64,000 nt of DNA, taken from positions 62,001 through 126,000 of the forward strand of contig SBGP01000098.1 in assembly GCA_006226595.1 (NCBI GenBank), written 5' to 3'. Both the position numbers and the translations under genes were made by a program. Position 1 is the stretch's first letter, and each line of letters begins with the position of its first letter. The notes beneath the pieces are model-generated. The model ran no database searches. It saw only the letters and a program-made list of their open reading frames with translations, and was not told where the DNA came from. This document shows positions 1 to 8,979 of the stretch, piece by piece. The stretch is from Deltaproteobacteria bacterium. Its GTDB lineage: Bacteria > Myxococcota_A > UBA796 > GCA-2862545.

Positions 1-910
<910 letters not shown>

Positions 911-934
911 GCGTTGCCCTCGCTGCACGCACGG

Positions 935-1555
935 TCACACGGAAGACGCGTCGGATCCAGGCGGCCGCCAGCCGGCAATCCGCTCGGCCCACCCCTCGCC
1001 GGTCTCTTCGAGCACCGTGACGGTCGCGTTGTCCACGCGGTACTTGCGCCAGTGGCGCAAGGGCGCACCCGCGATCGCCGCCCGCAGCGAAGCGATGACC
1101 ATCTGATGACTGACCATCGCCGTCCTGCCCGGAGGGGCCTCGCTCAGGACGCCAAGCGCGCGCGACTGCAGGGTGCCGAGGCTCTCCCCGCCGGGCACCA
1201 CCACCGCATCCGGCTCGGAGGCGAAGTCCCGAAAGAACTCGGGCCAGCGCGCGAAAGCGGTCGGGCCGTCGAGCCCCTCGAGCAAGCCCTGGTCGAGCTC
1301 GATCAGCGCGTCGACGATCTCGGGCGAGCTTCCGAGTGCTTCCGCCGTCTGGCGCGCCCGGGACAGCGGTGAGCACCACACCCGGTCGACCTCCTCGGCC
1401 AGTCCGAACAGCCCGCGCGCCTGCGCGATCCCCACCTCGTCGAGGCCGACGTCCGTCCTGCCGAGGAAGCGCTGCTGCGCGTTCCAGGACGTTCGTCCAT
1501 GGCGAACGAGCACGACGATCCGCCCCGCATGTGACGTCCTCCACGGCCATTCCAT
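935..1555 (-). CDS. Histidine phosphatase family protein (phosphoglycerate-mutase-like)
   Basis: A 206-residue cytoplasmic protein of the histidine phosphatase superfamily. The catalytic signature LVRHGRTSWN lies near residues 17-26 with the nucleophilic His in RHG. The second family block, CSPLSRARQTAEAL, follows, and a later segment ending MVSHQMVI supplies the second conserved His. Length matches the cobC/phosphoglycerate mutase-like branch. The substrate cannot be read from the sequence; adenosylcobalamin-phosphate phosphatase and broad sugar-phosphate phosphatase are both possible and no cobalamin genes are nearby. The start ATG at 1555 faces a gene transcribed the other way from 1636. 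The NtrC-type gene follows on the same strand, so the two may be co-transcribed. Confidence 0.85.
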   Translation of the reverse strand: MEWPWRTSHAGRIVVLVRHGRTSWNAQQRFLGRTDVGLDEVGIAQARGLFGLAEEVDRVWCSPLSRARQTAEALGSSPEIVDALIELDQGLLEGLDGPTAFARWPEFFRDFASEPDAVVVPGGESLGTLQSRALGVLSEAPPGRTAMVSHQMVIASLRAAIAGAPLRHWRKYRVDNATVTVLEETGEGWAERIAGWRPPGSDASSV

Positions 1556-1635
1556 GATCCGCCCCCGAGATCGCTTCGCCCGAAGTCAGGCACGGTGTAG
1601 TCTTAGCATCCACGCCCCCCCGAACCGACGGACCG

Positions 1636-2520
1636 ATGGCAAGAAAGTCGACTGACCCGGCAAACGCCCCCCTGCCTCGCATCATCTCCTCCGACCTCGA
1701 CGACGCCGACTTCGGGGACGAGGACGACGAGGTCGTCGAGGTTCGAAGCCACGCGGAGGGCGGTGCCCCGCGCGCCCCGTGGGTTCCACCGACTCTCACC
1801 GAGGACGCGAGCGCGGCGGGCCCAGCGCCATCCGAGGACTCCCAGTCCACGCTGCGACCGGCGGACGAGAGCCAGCCGCCAGAAGAGGACGAGCCCGCAC
1901 CGAGCCGCCCCGTGGTCATCACACAGACCCGCGGCAGCAAGGCGAAGAAGGCGAAGGCTGCGCCAGCACCGGCTCCGGCTCCGACCGCAGCCGCCGCACC
2001 GGCGCCGGTAGCGAAGAAGGCGCCGCGTCCGGCACCCGCACCGGCACCGGCACCGGCGCCGGCGCCGGTCCAGCCTGCGCCAGCGGCTTCCCAGAAGCGC
2101 AAGCGCTCGCTCGCGGACCGCGCGCGTCGCCCCGTCTCCGTGCAGGAGGCGCTCGCCCAGGAGGCCGCCAAGGTCAAGGCGCGCGAGAAGGCCGCAGCAC
2201 CGCCTCCGCCGGCCGAGATCGTGCAGATGGCCTGTGCCGCCCTCGGCGAGGTGACGATCCGCAAGATCCACATCCTCGACGACCGCAAGCGGCTCGCGGA
2301 GCGCTGGCTCGCCCACCGCGCCCGCGGTGTCGTGCGTGGCGACTTCCACCTCGCGGTCACCGCCGAGGTGATCATGGACGCGGCCGCACGCATCCCGCGC
2401 GGTCGACTGTTCGGCGTCGAGCTCGACCACGAGGGACGCCTGTACGCCGCACTCGTCGATGCCGACCGCGTCGTGCTTCTCGCGTTCCTCGAGGGACCCA
2501 GCGTTTACCTGGGCAGCTAG
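1636..2520 (+). CDS. Acidic, Pro/Ala-linker protein of unknown function
   Basis: A 294-residue protein with no family I recognise. It has three visible parts: an acidic N-terminus (residues 1-60, rich in Asp and Glu); a low-complexity middle (about 95-155) dominated by Ala-Pro repeats with interspersed Lys clusters, encoded by near-tandem GCACCG/GCGCCG units; and a compact C-terminal region (about 195-294) with regular hydrophobic spacing that looks like a folded alpha/beta domain. There is no signal peptide or membrane segment. The Ala-Pro tract is typical of flexible linkers that hold a domain away from an anchor or partner. It is divergent from the histidine phosphatase and convergent with hslO, so it is probably monocistronic. 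Confidence 0.7.
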   Translation: MARKSTDPANAPLPRIISSDLDDADFGDEDDEVVEVRSHAEGGAPRAPWVPPTLTEDASAAGPAPSEDSQSTLRPADESQPPEEDEPAPSRPVVITQTRGSKAKKAKAAPAPAPAPTAAAAPAPVAKKAPRPAPAPAPAPAPAPVQPAPAASQKRKRSLADRARRPVSVQEALAQEAAKVKAREKAAAPPPPAEIVQMACAALGEVTIRKIHILDDRKRLAERWLAHRARGVVRGDFHLAVTAEVIMDAAARIPRGRLFGVELDHEGRLYAALVDADRVVLLAFLEGPSVYLGS

Positions 2521-2541
2521 TCCCGGCCCGTCGCCGCGGCG

Positions 2542-3399
2542 CTAGTTGCCCTGGACGTCCGCGAGGATCTCCGCGATCCGACGCTCGGACACGGTGTATT
2601 CCTCGTTGCAGAAGTGGCACTGCACGCTGGCGCCCTTGTCCTCGACGAGCATGTCGCGAAGCATGTTCTCGCCGAGCGCATACAGCATGGCCTCGACCTT
2701 TTCCTGGCCGCAGCGGCACTGCCACTCGATGGCCTTCTCCTCGAGGATGGCGAAACCGCTCTCCCCGAGCAGCCCCGCGCGGAGCTCGATGACCACCTCG
2801 GCGGGATCGCGCTGCAGCAGTCCACCGAAGCGGGCCTGGAACTCCTCGGGGGTGACGAAGGCATGCACCTCGTGCTCGGGGAGCCGCTCGACATAGAAGC
2901 CGCCGGCCCAGAGGATGCCGCCCTCGCTGTCCTGCTCGACGTGCAGTCGCAGGATGCAGTCGACCTGGGACGAGCGGGTCAGGTGGTTCGCGAGGGCCTC
3001 CTCGAGGCTCGCGTCCGTGATCTCCGTCATGCCGCGGTACAGCTCGCGCTTCGCGTCGGACTTCATCGCGAGCAGCATGCCGCTGAGCTTGCCCTGGGTC
3101 CGAGACGCGTTCGGCGGGGTGAGCCGCGCGCGGATGTGGCCCTCGGCGTCGACCTCGCCGGTGAACGCGACGCGGGGCTCCTCACCCTGCACCTGCAGCG
3201 ACAGGCGCTCCTCACCCTTGATGTGCGCGGCCAGCAACGCCGTGGCGGCACAGCCCTCGGCGGCCAGCGCCGCGGCGTCCGCCCACAGTCCGTGTGCGAC
3301 GCGCACGCGCTCGGCGGCGTCCGTGACGTCCACGCCGATGACCCGAACCACCTGACGCTCGTCTACGCCGCGAACCAGCCAGCCCTGCTGCTCGACCAT
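2542..3399 (-). CDS. hslO: Hsp33 redox-regulated chaperone
   Basis: A 285-residue protein matching Hsp33 in length and layout. The C-terminal zinc switch is intact: Cys228-x-Cys230 (CRC) and Cys261-x2-Cys264 (CHFC), the four thiols that bind zinc when reduced and form disulfides on oxidation. The N-terminal domain contains the family block around DAAALAAEGCAATALLAAHI. Hsp33 is a cytoplasmic holdase activated by oxidative unfolding. The DsbD-alpha-like protein next door (stop at 3421, 21 bases upstream of this gene's start) is on the same strand, so two thiol-redox genes may form an operon. The ATG at 3399 starts the conserved region directly. Confidence 0.93.
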   Translation of the reverse strand: MVEQQGWLVRGVDERQVVRVIGVDVTDAAERVRVAHGLWADAAALAAEGCAATALLAAHIKGEERLSLQVQGEEPRVAFTGEVDAEGHIRARLTPPNASRTQGKLSGMLLAMKSDAKRELYRGMTEITDASLEEALANHLTRSSQVDCILRLHVEQDSEGGILWAGGFYVERLPEHEVHAFVTPEEFQARFGGLLQRDPAEVVIELRAGLLGESGFAILEEKAIEWQCRCGQEKVEAMLYALGENMLRDMLVEDKGASVQCHFCNEEYTVSERRIAEILADVQGN

Positions 3400-3420
3400 T
3401 TGGCCTCCGAAGCCGGCGGC

Positions 3421-3867
3421 TTATCGAGGCGCGGGCCCGGGTGCACCCACCTGGACCAGGCGTTCCTGGGTGACCGGCGCAAAGCACAGCCCGCCCTTGC
3501 ATCCCTGGTGGCGCAGGGACAGCTTCACGACCCCGTCGCCTCGCTTCACAGGCAGGAACACGACGAGATCCGCCGCGTACAGCTCGCGGGGCGCGCGGCC
3601 CGCCGGATCCGGGCGGACCTCACCCTTCGGAAGGTCCGGCTTGCCGAGCACGGCCCCGCCGCCGTCGACCACGTCGATCTCGACCTGGTCGCGGTACACG
3701 GTGTGCCCCTCGGGAATGGTGAGGGTGGCGACGATGCGCGTGTGCTCGGCATCGTAGGTGGTGTGCCACGCGAACGGGTCTTCGACCGCGACCTCGGCGG
3801 GCGGCCGGTCGGGCGCCGCGTAGGGAGGCAGGGCGTGTGCGGACAGCGCGAGCAGGAGGGTGAGCAT
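3421..3867 (-). CDS. Secreted DsbD-alpha-like domain protein
   Basis: A 148-residue exported protein. Residues 1-13 form a short signal peptide ending near AHA. The rest resembles the N-terminal immunoglobulin-like domain of DsbD (also seen in ScsB): it has the beta-rich YRDQVEIDV block and the redox segment RHQGCKGGLCFAPVTQ, with candidate active cysteines Cys123 and Cys128. In DsbD this domain passes electrons from the membrane to periplasmic thiol proteins. Here it stands alone, without the eight-helix membrane domain or the C-terminal thioredoxin domain, and its cysteines are four residues apart rather than the five I remember for E. coli DsbD. It is probably co-transcribed with hslO. Confidence 0.78.
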   Translation of the reverse strand: MLTLLLALSAHALPPYAAPDRPPAEVAVEDPFAWHTTYDAEHTRIVATLTIPEGHTVYRDQVEIDVVDGGGAVLGKPDLPKGEVRPDPAGRAPRELYAADLVVFLPVKRGDGVVKLSLRHQGCKGGLCFAPVTQERLVQVGAPGPAPR

Positions 3868-3922
3868 GGCGCTGGTCTAACCCGCCCGCGGGCCCCCTTC
3901 GTCCCTCACGTCGTGCCCGAGG

Positions 3923-4774
3923 TCAGAAGTAGTCCGCGCCCCAGAAGCGTGCGCCCTCGGGTGGCAGGTTGCGGACCATGGGCAACGTCTTGTCTCGGCT
4001 CTCGGCGACGCGTGGCACACCGTCGGGCTCGCCGACGTCGACCCAGCTGACGACCGTGCGGCCGAGCACCGCCGCCAGGTCGCACACAGCCCGCACCACC
4101 GCGGAAGGGTCCTCCGCGAAGAGCTCGGCGATCTCGAGCTCGCCATCGGCATCGTTGAGCCGCAGGTAGCCACCGGGCACCGCGAACCAGGTATCGACCG
4201 GGTTGTCCTCGAGGGTGCGGAGCCAGCCCCCTTCGTCGCGGGGGCGGAACAGCCCTGCGTGCCCATGCTCGTAGGTCTCGGCGAGCATGCCGAGCTCGGC
4301 CACCGGGTCGATGGGCAGCAGCTCGGCGCGCGGGCCCTGGACGGACGCCGGCTCGCTCACCCGCCACTGCACCGCCTCGACGACGCGATAGCCCAGGCGC
4401 TCGTAGAACGCGGGGGCGACGGCCGAGAACAGCAGCCCGTGATCCGCACCCTCGGTGGCCCGGGCGTCGGCGACGGTGGTGCACAGGCGACTCGCCAGGC
4501 CCTGATGCCGATGCCCGGGGTGGGTCGCGACCGAGCCGAGGCCAAAGCCATGCATGCGCTGCGCCCCCAGCCCGAACACGATCGGGTAGTCGAGCAGCGA
4601 TGCGACGATGCCGCCGCCCGTCTCGAGCACCCACCACCTCGCGCGACGGCGCAGCGAGATCGCCAGGCGCAGGGCCGTGTACGTGGCGAGTGGGGAGCGC
4701 ACCCCGTTGGCCGCATGCGCCACGGCAATCGCTGCGCGGCGCTCGTCCTCGTTGGCGGCAATGCGGATGTCCAC
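3923..4774 (-). CDS. GNAT-family N-acetyltransferase
   Basis: A 283-residue acetyltransferase. The N-terminal half has the GNAT core: a beta strand followed by the acetyl-CoA pyrophosphate-binding segment VATHPGHRHQGLASRL (about residues 82-97), then the FYERLGYRVVE motif near residue 125 that closes the fold. The C-terminal half is longer than a minimal GNAT and may be a sterol-carrier-like or second degenerate GNAT lobe, as in Eis-type enzymes. No substrate can be assigned. It starts with ATG at 4774 and is divergent from the glycosyltransferase at 4846, sharing a 71-base gap. Confidence 0.82.
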   Translation of the reverse strand: MDIRIAANEDERRAAIAVAHAANGVRSPLATYTALRLAISLRRRARWWVLETGGGIVASLLDYPIVFGLGAQRMHGFGLGSVATHPGHRHQGLASRLCTTVADARATEGADHGLLFSAVAPAFYERLGYRVVEAVQWRVSEPASVQGPRAELLPIDPVAELGMLAETYEHGHAGLFRPRDEGGWLRTLEDNPVDTWFAVPGGYLRLNDADGELEIAELFAEDPSAVVRAVCDLAAVLGRTVVSWVDVGEPDGVPRVAESRDKTLPMVRNLPPEGARFWGADYF

Positions 4775-4845
4775 GACACCTCCCGCTTCATCCTCGCACG
4801 CGCGTTACGAACGGGCGCGTCCTGCGACCAGCCCGTGGAGGTCCC

Positions 4846-5520
4846 CTGTCCGTCGCCGTCGTCATCCCCGCGCTGAACGAGGAGCTGAGCCTGCCCGCGG
4901 TGCTCGGCGACCTTCCGGCCGAAGTGCGCGTCGTCGTCGTCGACAACGGGAGTACCGATCGCACCGCGGAGGTGGCGCGCGCGCACGGCGCCGAGGTCGT
5001 CTCGGAGCCCCGCCGCGGCTACGGAAGCGCGGTGCAGGCCGGTATGCGTCACCTTGCCGCCGACCCGCCCGCGGTGATGGTCGTGCTCGACGCGGACCAC
5101 GCCGACCGCCCAGAGCTGATCGGCCACCTCGTGGGACCGATCCTCGACGACTACGCCGATCTCGTGCTCTCCGAGCGCACGATGACCGCCGAGCGCGGCG
5201 CGCTCACTCCGCAGCAGGTGTTCGGCAACTGGCTCGCCACCCGGCTCATTCGCCGCCAGACGGGCTTTGCGTACCGCGACATGGGTCCGTTCCGCGCCAT
5301 CCGCTGGTCGTCGCTCACCACGCTGGCCATGGTGGACCCGACCTGGGGCTGGAACGTCGAGATGCAGATGAAGGCGGTGTATCGGGGTCTTCGCATCGTC
5401 GAGGTGCCACTGCCGTACCGCGCGCGGCAGGTCGGCGTGAGCAAGATCAGCGGCTCGTTGCGGGGCAGTGCCCGGGCCGGCGTGCGCATCCTCCAGGCCG
5501 TGCGGCGCTACGCCGAGTAG
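4846..5520 (+). CDS. Family 2 glycosyltransferase, probable CTG start
   Basis: A 224-residue inverting GT-A fold glycosyltransferase (dolichyl-phosphate-mannose-synthase-like). The N-terminus is the classic SVAVVIPALNEE strand, followed by VVVDNGSTDRTAEVARAHGA and the metal-binding VLDADHAD segment. There is no C-terminal membrane anchor, so it is probably a soluble enzyme using a nucleotide sugar. No ATG, GTG or TTG fits the family start; a CTG at 4846 places the N-terminus exactly where expected and follows a perfect GGAGGT at 4837-4842. Starting further upstream would add residues that overlap the divergent acetyltransferase gene. The inverted-repeat element begins 26 bases after the stop. 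Confidence 0.82.
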   Translation: MSVAVVIPALNEELSLPAVLGDLPAEVRVVVVDNGSTDRTAEVARAHGAEVVSEPRRGYGSAVQAGMRHLAADPPAVMVVLDADHADRPELIGHLVGPILDDYADLVLSERTMTAERGALTPQQVFGNWLATRLIRRQTGFAYRDMGPFRAIRWSSLTTLAMVDPTWGWNVEMQMKAVYRGLRIVEVPLPYRARQVGVSKISGSLRGSARAGVRILQAVRRYAE

Positions 5521-5546
5521 GCCCGCGCAACAAGCTCTCCCGCAAG

Positions 5547-5723
5547 CAGGCTGCTGAAAAAGTCGGACCGAGCGGTCTGAGGGCCGTTTTGCGCATTCGG
5601 CCGGTCGTGAAGGGATTCTTCGAAAGTCGAGGAGGGAGCGTGCTGAAGCACGTGACCGACGAGACGACGGGCGAAGGCGTGAAACGGGTCTAGAACGCGA
5701 CGGAAGCGTTTTTCAGCATCCTG
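5547..5723. repeat. MITE-like inverted-repeat element, copy 1 (177 bp)
   Basis: Bounded by 13-bp terminal inverted repeats CAGGCTGCTGAAA (5547-5559) and TTTCAGCATCCTG (5711-5723), with one mismatch. The interior is closely similar to the element at 33970-34145. It carries no transposase and sits between the glycosyltransferase and mpl. Flanking CTAG is present on the right but the left flank reads CAAG, so a clean target duplication is not evident here. It is probably a non-autonomous transposable element. Confidence 0.85.
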
Positions 5724-5798
5724 CTAGGGCTCCGAAGGGCTTACCATGGGGAGGAGTCGCCCGACTCCCCCTCCCCCGACGCCCTCCCCCGGTCCGCC

Positions 5799-7235
5799 AT
5801 GCCCCTCATCGACGCCCTGCCCGAGAACCTGAAGACCATCCACATCATCGGCATCGCCGGCACCGCCATGGGCGCTCTCGCGGGCATGCTCAAGGACGCG
5901 GGCTACGAGGTCACGGGCAGTGACACAGGCTGCTACCCCCCGATGTCGGACTACCTCGAGGGCCTCGGCATCGACGTGATGATCGGGTTCAACGCGTCGA
6001 ACCTCGACCACGACCCGGACCTGGTCGTCGTCGGCAACGTGGTCCGCGCCGTCTACGAAGAGGCCCAGGCGCTGATCGAGCGCGACCTCCCGTACTGCTC
6101 CCTCCCGCAGATCCTCGGCCACCGCTACCTCGACCAGGCCCACAGCGTGGTCGTCAGCGGCACCCACGGCAAGACGACGACGACCTCGATCACCGCCTGG
6201 CTGCTCGAAGCCGGCGGGCTGGAGCCCGGTTTCCTGATCGGCGGCGTGGCCAAGAACTTCGACCGCACCGCGCGGGCGGGTGCCGGCACGCACTTCGTCA
6301 TCGAGGGCGACGAGTACGACACCGCCTTCTTCGACAAGCGACCGAAGTTCCTCCACTACCGGCCGAACACCTGCATCCTGACCAGCGTCGAGTTCGACCA
6401 CGCGGACATCTACCGCGACCTCGACCACGTCAAGGAGAGCTTCCGCGCGCTGATGGACATCCTCCCCGAGGACGGGCTGCTCATCGTGCGCGGCGACGAC
6501 CCCGGCGCGATGGACGTCGCTCGCGGCGCGCAGTGCGAGGTGTGGACCTACGGCCCCGGCTTCGCGTGGGACGGTCGGATCGACAGCGTCGACACCGACC
6601 GCGGGGTGATGACGTTCACCGTGACCCGCAACGGCGAGGCCATCGGCACCTTCGAGAGCAGTCTCGTCGGCGAGCACAACCTGTACAACCAGGTCGCCGC
6701 CTGTGCGGCCGCCTTCCGCCAGGGTCTCGACGCCGAGGCGCTCGCGAAGGGCTTCGCGAGCTTCCAGGGCATTCGCCGCCGCCAGGAACTGCGCGGAACG
6801 CCTGGGGACATCGCCGTCATCGACGACTTCGCCCACCACCCGACCGCGGTCGAGCTCACGCTGCAGGCCCTGCGTCAGCGCTTCGGCGAGCGGCGCCTGT
6901 GGGCGGTCTGGGAGCCGCGCAGCGCGACCTCCCGACGCCGGGTGTTCCAGGACGCCTACGCGAGCGCGTTCGGCGAGGCCGACCTCGTGATCATCGGGGC
7001 GCCCTACGACCAGAGCCGTATCGCCGAGGACGAGCGCTTCTCCAGCGACGAGCTGGTCCAGGCCCTGACCCAGCGCGGTCTCGACGCCATGACCCTCGAA
7101 GACGCCGACCAGATCGCGGCGACCCTCATCGATCGCGCCCAGCCCCACGACGTGATCGCGGTGCTCTCCAACGGCGCCTTCGGCGGACTGCACAGCAAGC
7201 TGCTCGAAGGACTGGCCGAGCGCTTCGAGCCGTGA
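5799..7235 (+). CDS. mpl: UDP-N-acetylmuramate:L-Ala-gamma-D-Glu-meso-DAP ligase
   Basis: A 478-residue Mur ligase that reattaches recycled tripeptide to UDP-MurNAc in the cytoplasm. The N-terminus IHIIGIAGTAMGALAGML is the UDP-binding segment that separates Mpl and MurC from other Mur ligases. The ATP site is VVSGTHGKTTTTS (about residues 117-129). IEGDEYDTAFFDKRPKFLHY and the LTSVEFDHADIYRDL segment are characteristic of Mpl rather than MurC. It shows that the organism recycles DAP-type peptidoglycan. The start ATG follows the first inverted-repeat element by 75 bases. Confidence 0.93.
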   Translation: MPLIDALPENLKTIHIIGIAGTAMGALAGMLKDAGYEVTGSDTGCYPPMSDYLEGLGIDVMIGFNASNLDHDPDLVVVGNVVRAVYEEAQALIERDLPYCSLPQILGHRYLDQAHSVVVSGTHGKTTTTSITAWLLEAGGLEPGFLIGGVAKNFDRTARAGAGTHFVIEGDEYDTAFFDKRPKFLHYRPNTCILTSVEFDHADIYRDLDHVKESFRALMDILPEDGLLIVRGDDPGAMDVARGAQCEVWTYGPGFAWDGRIDSVDTDRGVMTFTVTRNGEAIGTFESSLVGEHNLYNQVAACAAAFRQGLDAEALAKGFASFQGIRRRQELRGTPGDIAVIDDFAHHPTAVELTLQALRQRFGERRLWAVWEPRSATSRRRVFQDAYASAFGEADLVIIGAPYDQSRIAEDERFSSDELVQALTQRGLDAMTLEDADQIAATLIDRAQPHDVIAVLSNGAFGGLHSKLLEGLAERFEP

Positions 7236-7291
7236 GCGCCTCGCCCGACGACATCGTCGGTCATCGCCACGCTTGCCGGCACGGTTAATCC

Positions 7292-7996
7292 GTGGCGATG
7301 GACCTTCAGAAACGACTGCAGATCTTCGTGGACGCGGGCCTCGTGACCCGCGTTCCCACGCGCTTTCAGCTTCTCCAGGGCGAGTTCGAGATGACGCCGT
7401 ACGTGCTCTCGACCGACGCGACCATGGAGGATGCGTACAACGACACACTGGCCGCCCACCCGGTGCTGCGTCAGCCCGCTCTGCTGCGCGAGATCGGCCT
7501 CGACAACCTGAAGACCGGCAGCGGCCTCGGCATGCGGCTGACGAGCATCTGCAAGCACCTGCACTTCACGTGGCACCAGGGCTTCCCGGTGTTCGACCTG
7601 CAGATCATCATGACGCACCCCGGTGGACTCGACGAGTTCGAGCGGCGCACCCACGACCTGCTCGCGGACGAGCTCCCGCACGCACAGCGCTGGAACCAGC
7701 TCGCCCGTCGCCTGTTCCCGGATCCGGCGGCCTACTACGGCCAGTTCCTCGGCGAGGACGGGTGGATCGCGCGAGCGCGTCGCTTCGAGAACCCCTCCCC
7801 CGCCGACGTGGGCTCGGACTTCCCCGAGGAGTTCTTCTCCCTCGCGAACTTCGCCCAGTACTGCGCCGACACCTTTCCCGAGCACCCGAGCGAGCTCGGC
7901 CTGCGCACGCCGGGTCGGCTGCTGTGGCTCGCCGGCCGCCGATCCCGCGAGGGGCGTAGCCAGGGCTGGGTCGACCAGCTGAGGGCGCGCGTGTGA
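7292..7996 (+). CDS. Uncharacterised 234-residue soluble protein
   Basis: I do not recognise this family. It is a soluble protein of 234 residues from a GTG at 7292, or 232 from the ATG at 7298. It has no signal peptide or membrane segment. Conserved-looking aromatic segments include HLHFTWHQGFPVFDLQII (about residues 90-107) and FFSLANFAQYCADTFPEHP. It overlaps the following oxidoreductase by four bases (GTGA), so the two are translationally coupled and probably functionally linked. It lies 56 bases after mpl on the same strand and may belong to the same transcript. Confidence 0.7.
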   Translation: MAMDLQKRLQIFVDAGLVTRVPTRFQLLQGEFEMTPYVLSTDATMEDAYNDTLAAHPVLRQPALLREIGLDNLKTGSGLGMRLTSICKHLHFTWHQGFPVFDLQIIMTHPGGLDEFERRTHDLLADELPHAQRWNQLARRLFPDPAAYYGQFLGEDGWIARARRFENPSPADVGSDFPEEFFSLANFAQYCADTFPEHPSELGLRTPGRLLWLAGRRSREGRSQGWVDQLRARV

Positions 7997-8979
7997 GCCG
8001 GGTCGTCGTCGCCCGCGAGCGCGGCGGTCCCGAAGTGCTGCGGCTCGAGGATCAGCAGGTCGCCGCCCCGGGTGCCAAGCAGTGCAAGGTGCGCGTGCAT
8101 GCCGCGGGCGTGGCCTTCGGCGACGTGATGCGCCGGCGTGGCCTGCTCACGCCGCCAGGCGCGCTCACGCCTGGCTACGACATCGCCGGCGAGGTGGTCG
8201 ACGGCGAGCTGCCCGCGGGAACCCGCGTGGCCGCGATGATGCCGAACCCCGGACACGGCGGCTATGCCGAGGAGATCGTCTTCGACACCGCCCGCCTGGT
8301 CCGCGTGCCCGACGCCGTGGATGCGGTCACCGCGGTCGCCCTGGGGCTCAACTACATCACCGCCTGGCAGCTGCTCACGCGCATGTCCACCCCCGCGGAA
8401 GGCGACGTCGTGCTCGTCCACGGCGCATCGGGCGGCGTCGGCACCGCGCTGCTCGAGCTGTGCGCCCTGCGCGGCATTCGCGCATACGGCACCGCGAGCG
8501 CCCGCAAGCACGACGTGCTCGTCGCCCGGGGGGCGACACCCATCGACTACCGCGACCAGGACTTCGTCGCCGTGCTCCGCGAGGCCGAGCCGGACGGCGT
8601 CGACGTGGTGTACGACTCGGTCGGCGGCGACAACCTCACCCGCAGCGCGGTCATCACCAAGAAGCAGGGGCGCATCGTCAGCTTCGGGGCGACCGCACAC
8701 TCCTCCGGGTGGCTGGACTTCGTACGCGCACAGATCCCCGTCGCGTGCATCAAGGCGAACCCCTTCGGTCCGTCGCTCGGCATCTACGCCATCACCGTGT
8801 CCCGCGGCTGCGGCTGGCAGGCGTGTCGCGACGACTGGCAGGCCTTGCTCGACCTCGCGGCGAACGGCGAGCTGTCACCGCTGGTGGGCGCCACCGTGCC
8901 CCTCGAAGAGGCAGCACGCGCGCATCAGCTCATGGAAGACGGCGCCGTCGCCGGCAAGATCGTGCTCACGGTGACGTGA
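7993..8979 (+). CDS. Zinc-independent MDR/quinone oxidoreductase-like protein
   Basis: A 328-residue medium-chain dehydrogenase/reductase. The nucleotide-binding Rossmann segment is DVVLVHGASGGVGTALLELC (about residues 135-154); the AxxGVxxG-type form is typical of NADPH-dependent quinone oxidoreductases. The N-terminal half has the GroES-like fold with VRVHAAGVAFGDVMRRRG. Catalytic and structural zinc cysteines of alcohol dehydrogenases are absent. Substrate unknown; quinone or enal reduction is typical of the family. Translation is coupled to the preceding unknown gene through GTGA. Its 3' end overlaps the convergent phosphoesterase gene by 14 bases. Confidence 0.87.
   Translation: MSRVVVARERGGPEVLRLEDQQVAAPGAKQCKVRVHAAGVAFGDVMRRRGLLTPPGALTPGYDIAGEVVDGELPAGTRVAAMMPNPGHGGYAEEIVFDTARLVRVPDAVDAVTAVALGLNYITAWQLLTRMSTPAEGDVVLVHGASGGVGTALLELCALRGIRAYGTASARKHDVLVARGATPIDYRDQDFVAVLREAEPDGVDVVYDSVGGDNLTRSAVITKKQGRIVSFGATAHSSGWLDFVRAQIPVACIKANPFGPSLGIYAITVSRGCGWQACRDDWQALLDLAANGELSPLVGATVPLEEAARAHQLMEDGAVAGKIVLTVT

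Noticed and set aside
5543-5727. CTAG target duplication at element copy 1
   Set aside because: CTAG is present only on the right; the left flank reads CAAG, so a duplication cannot be claimed for this copy.
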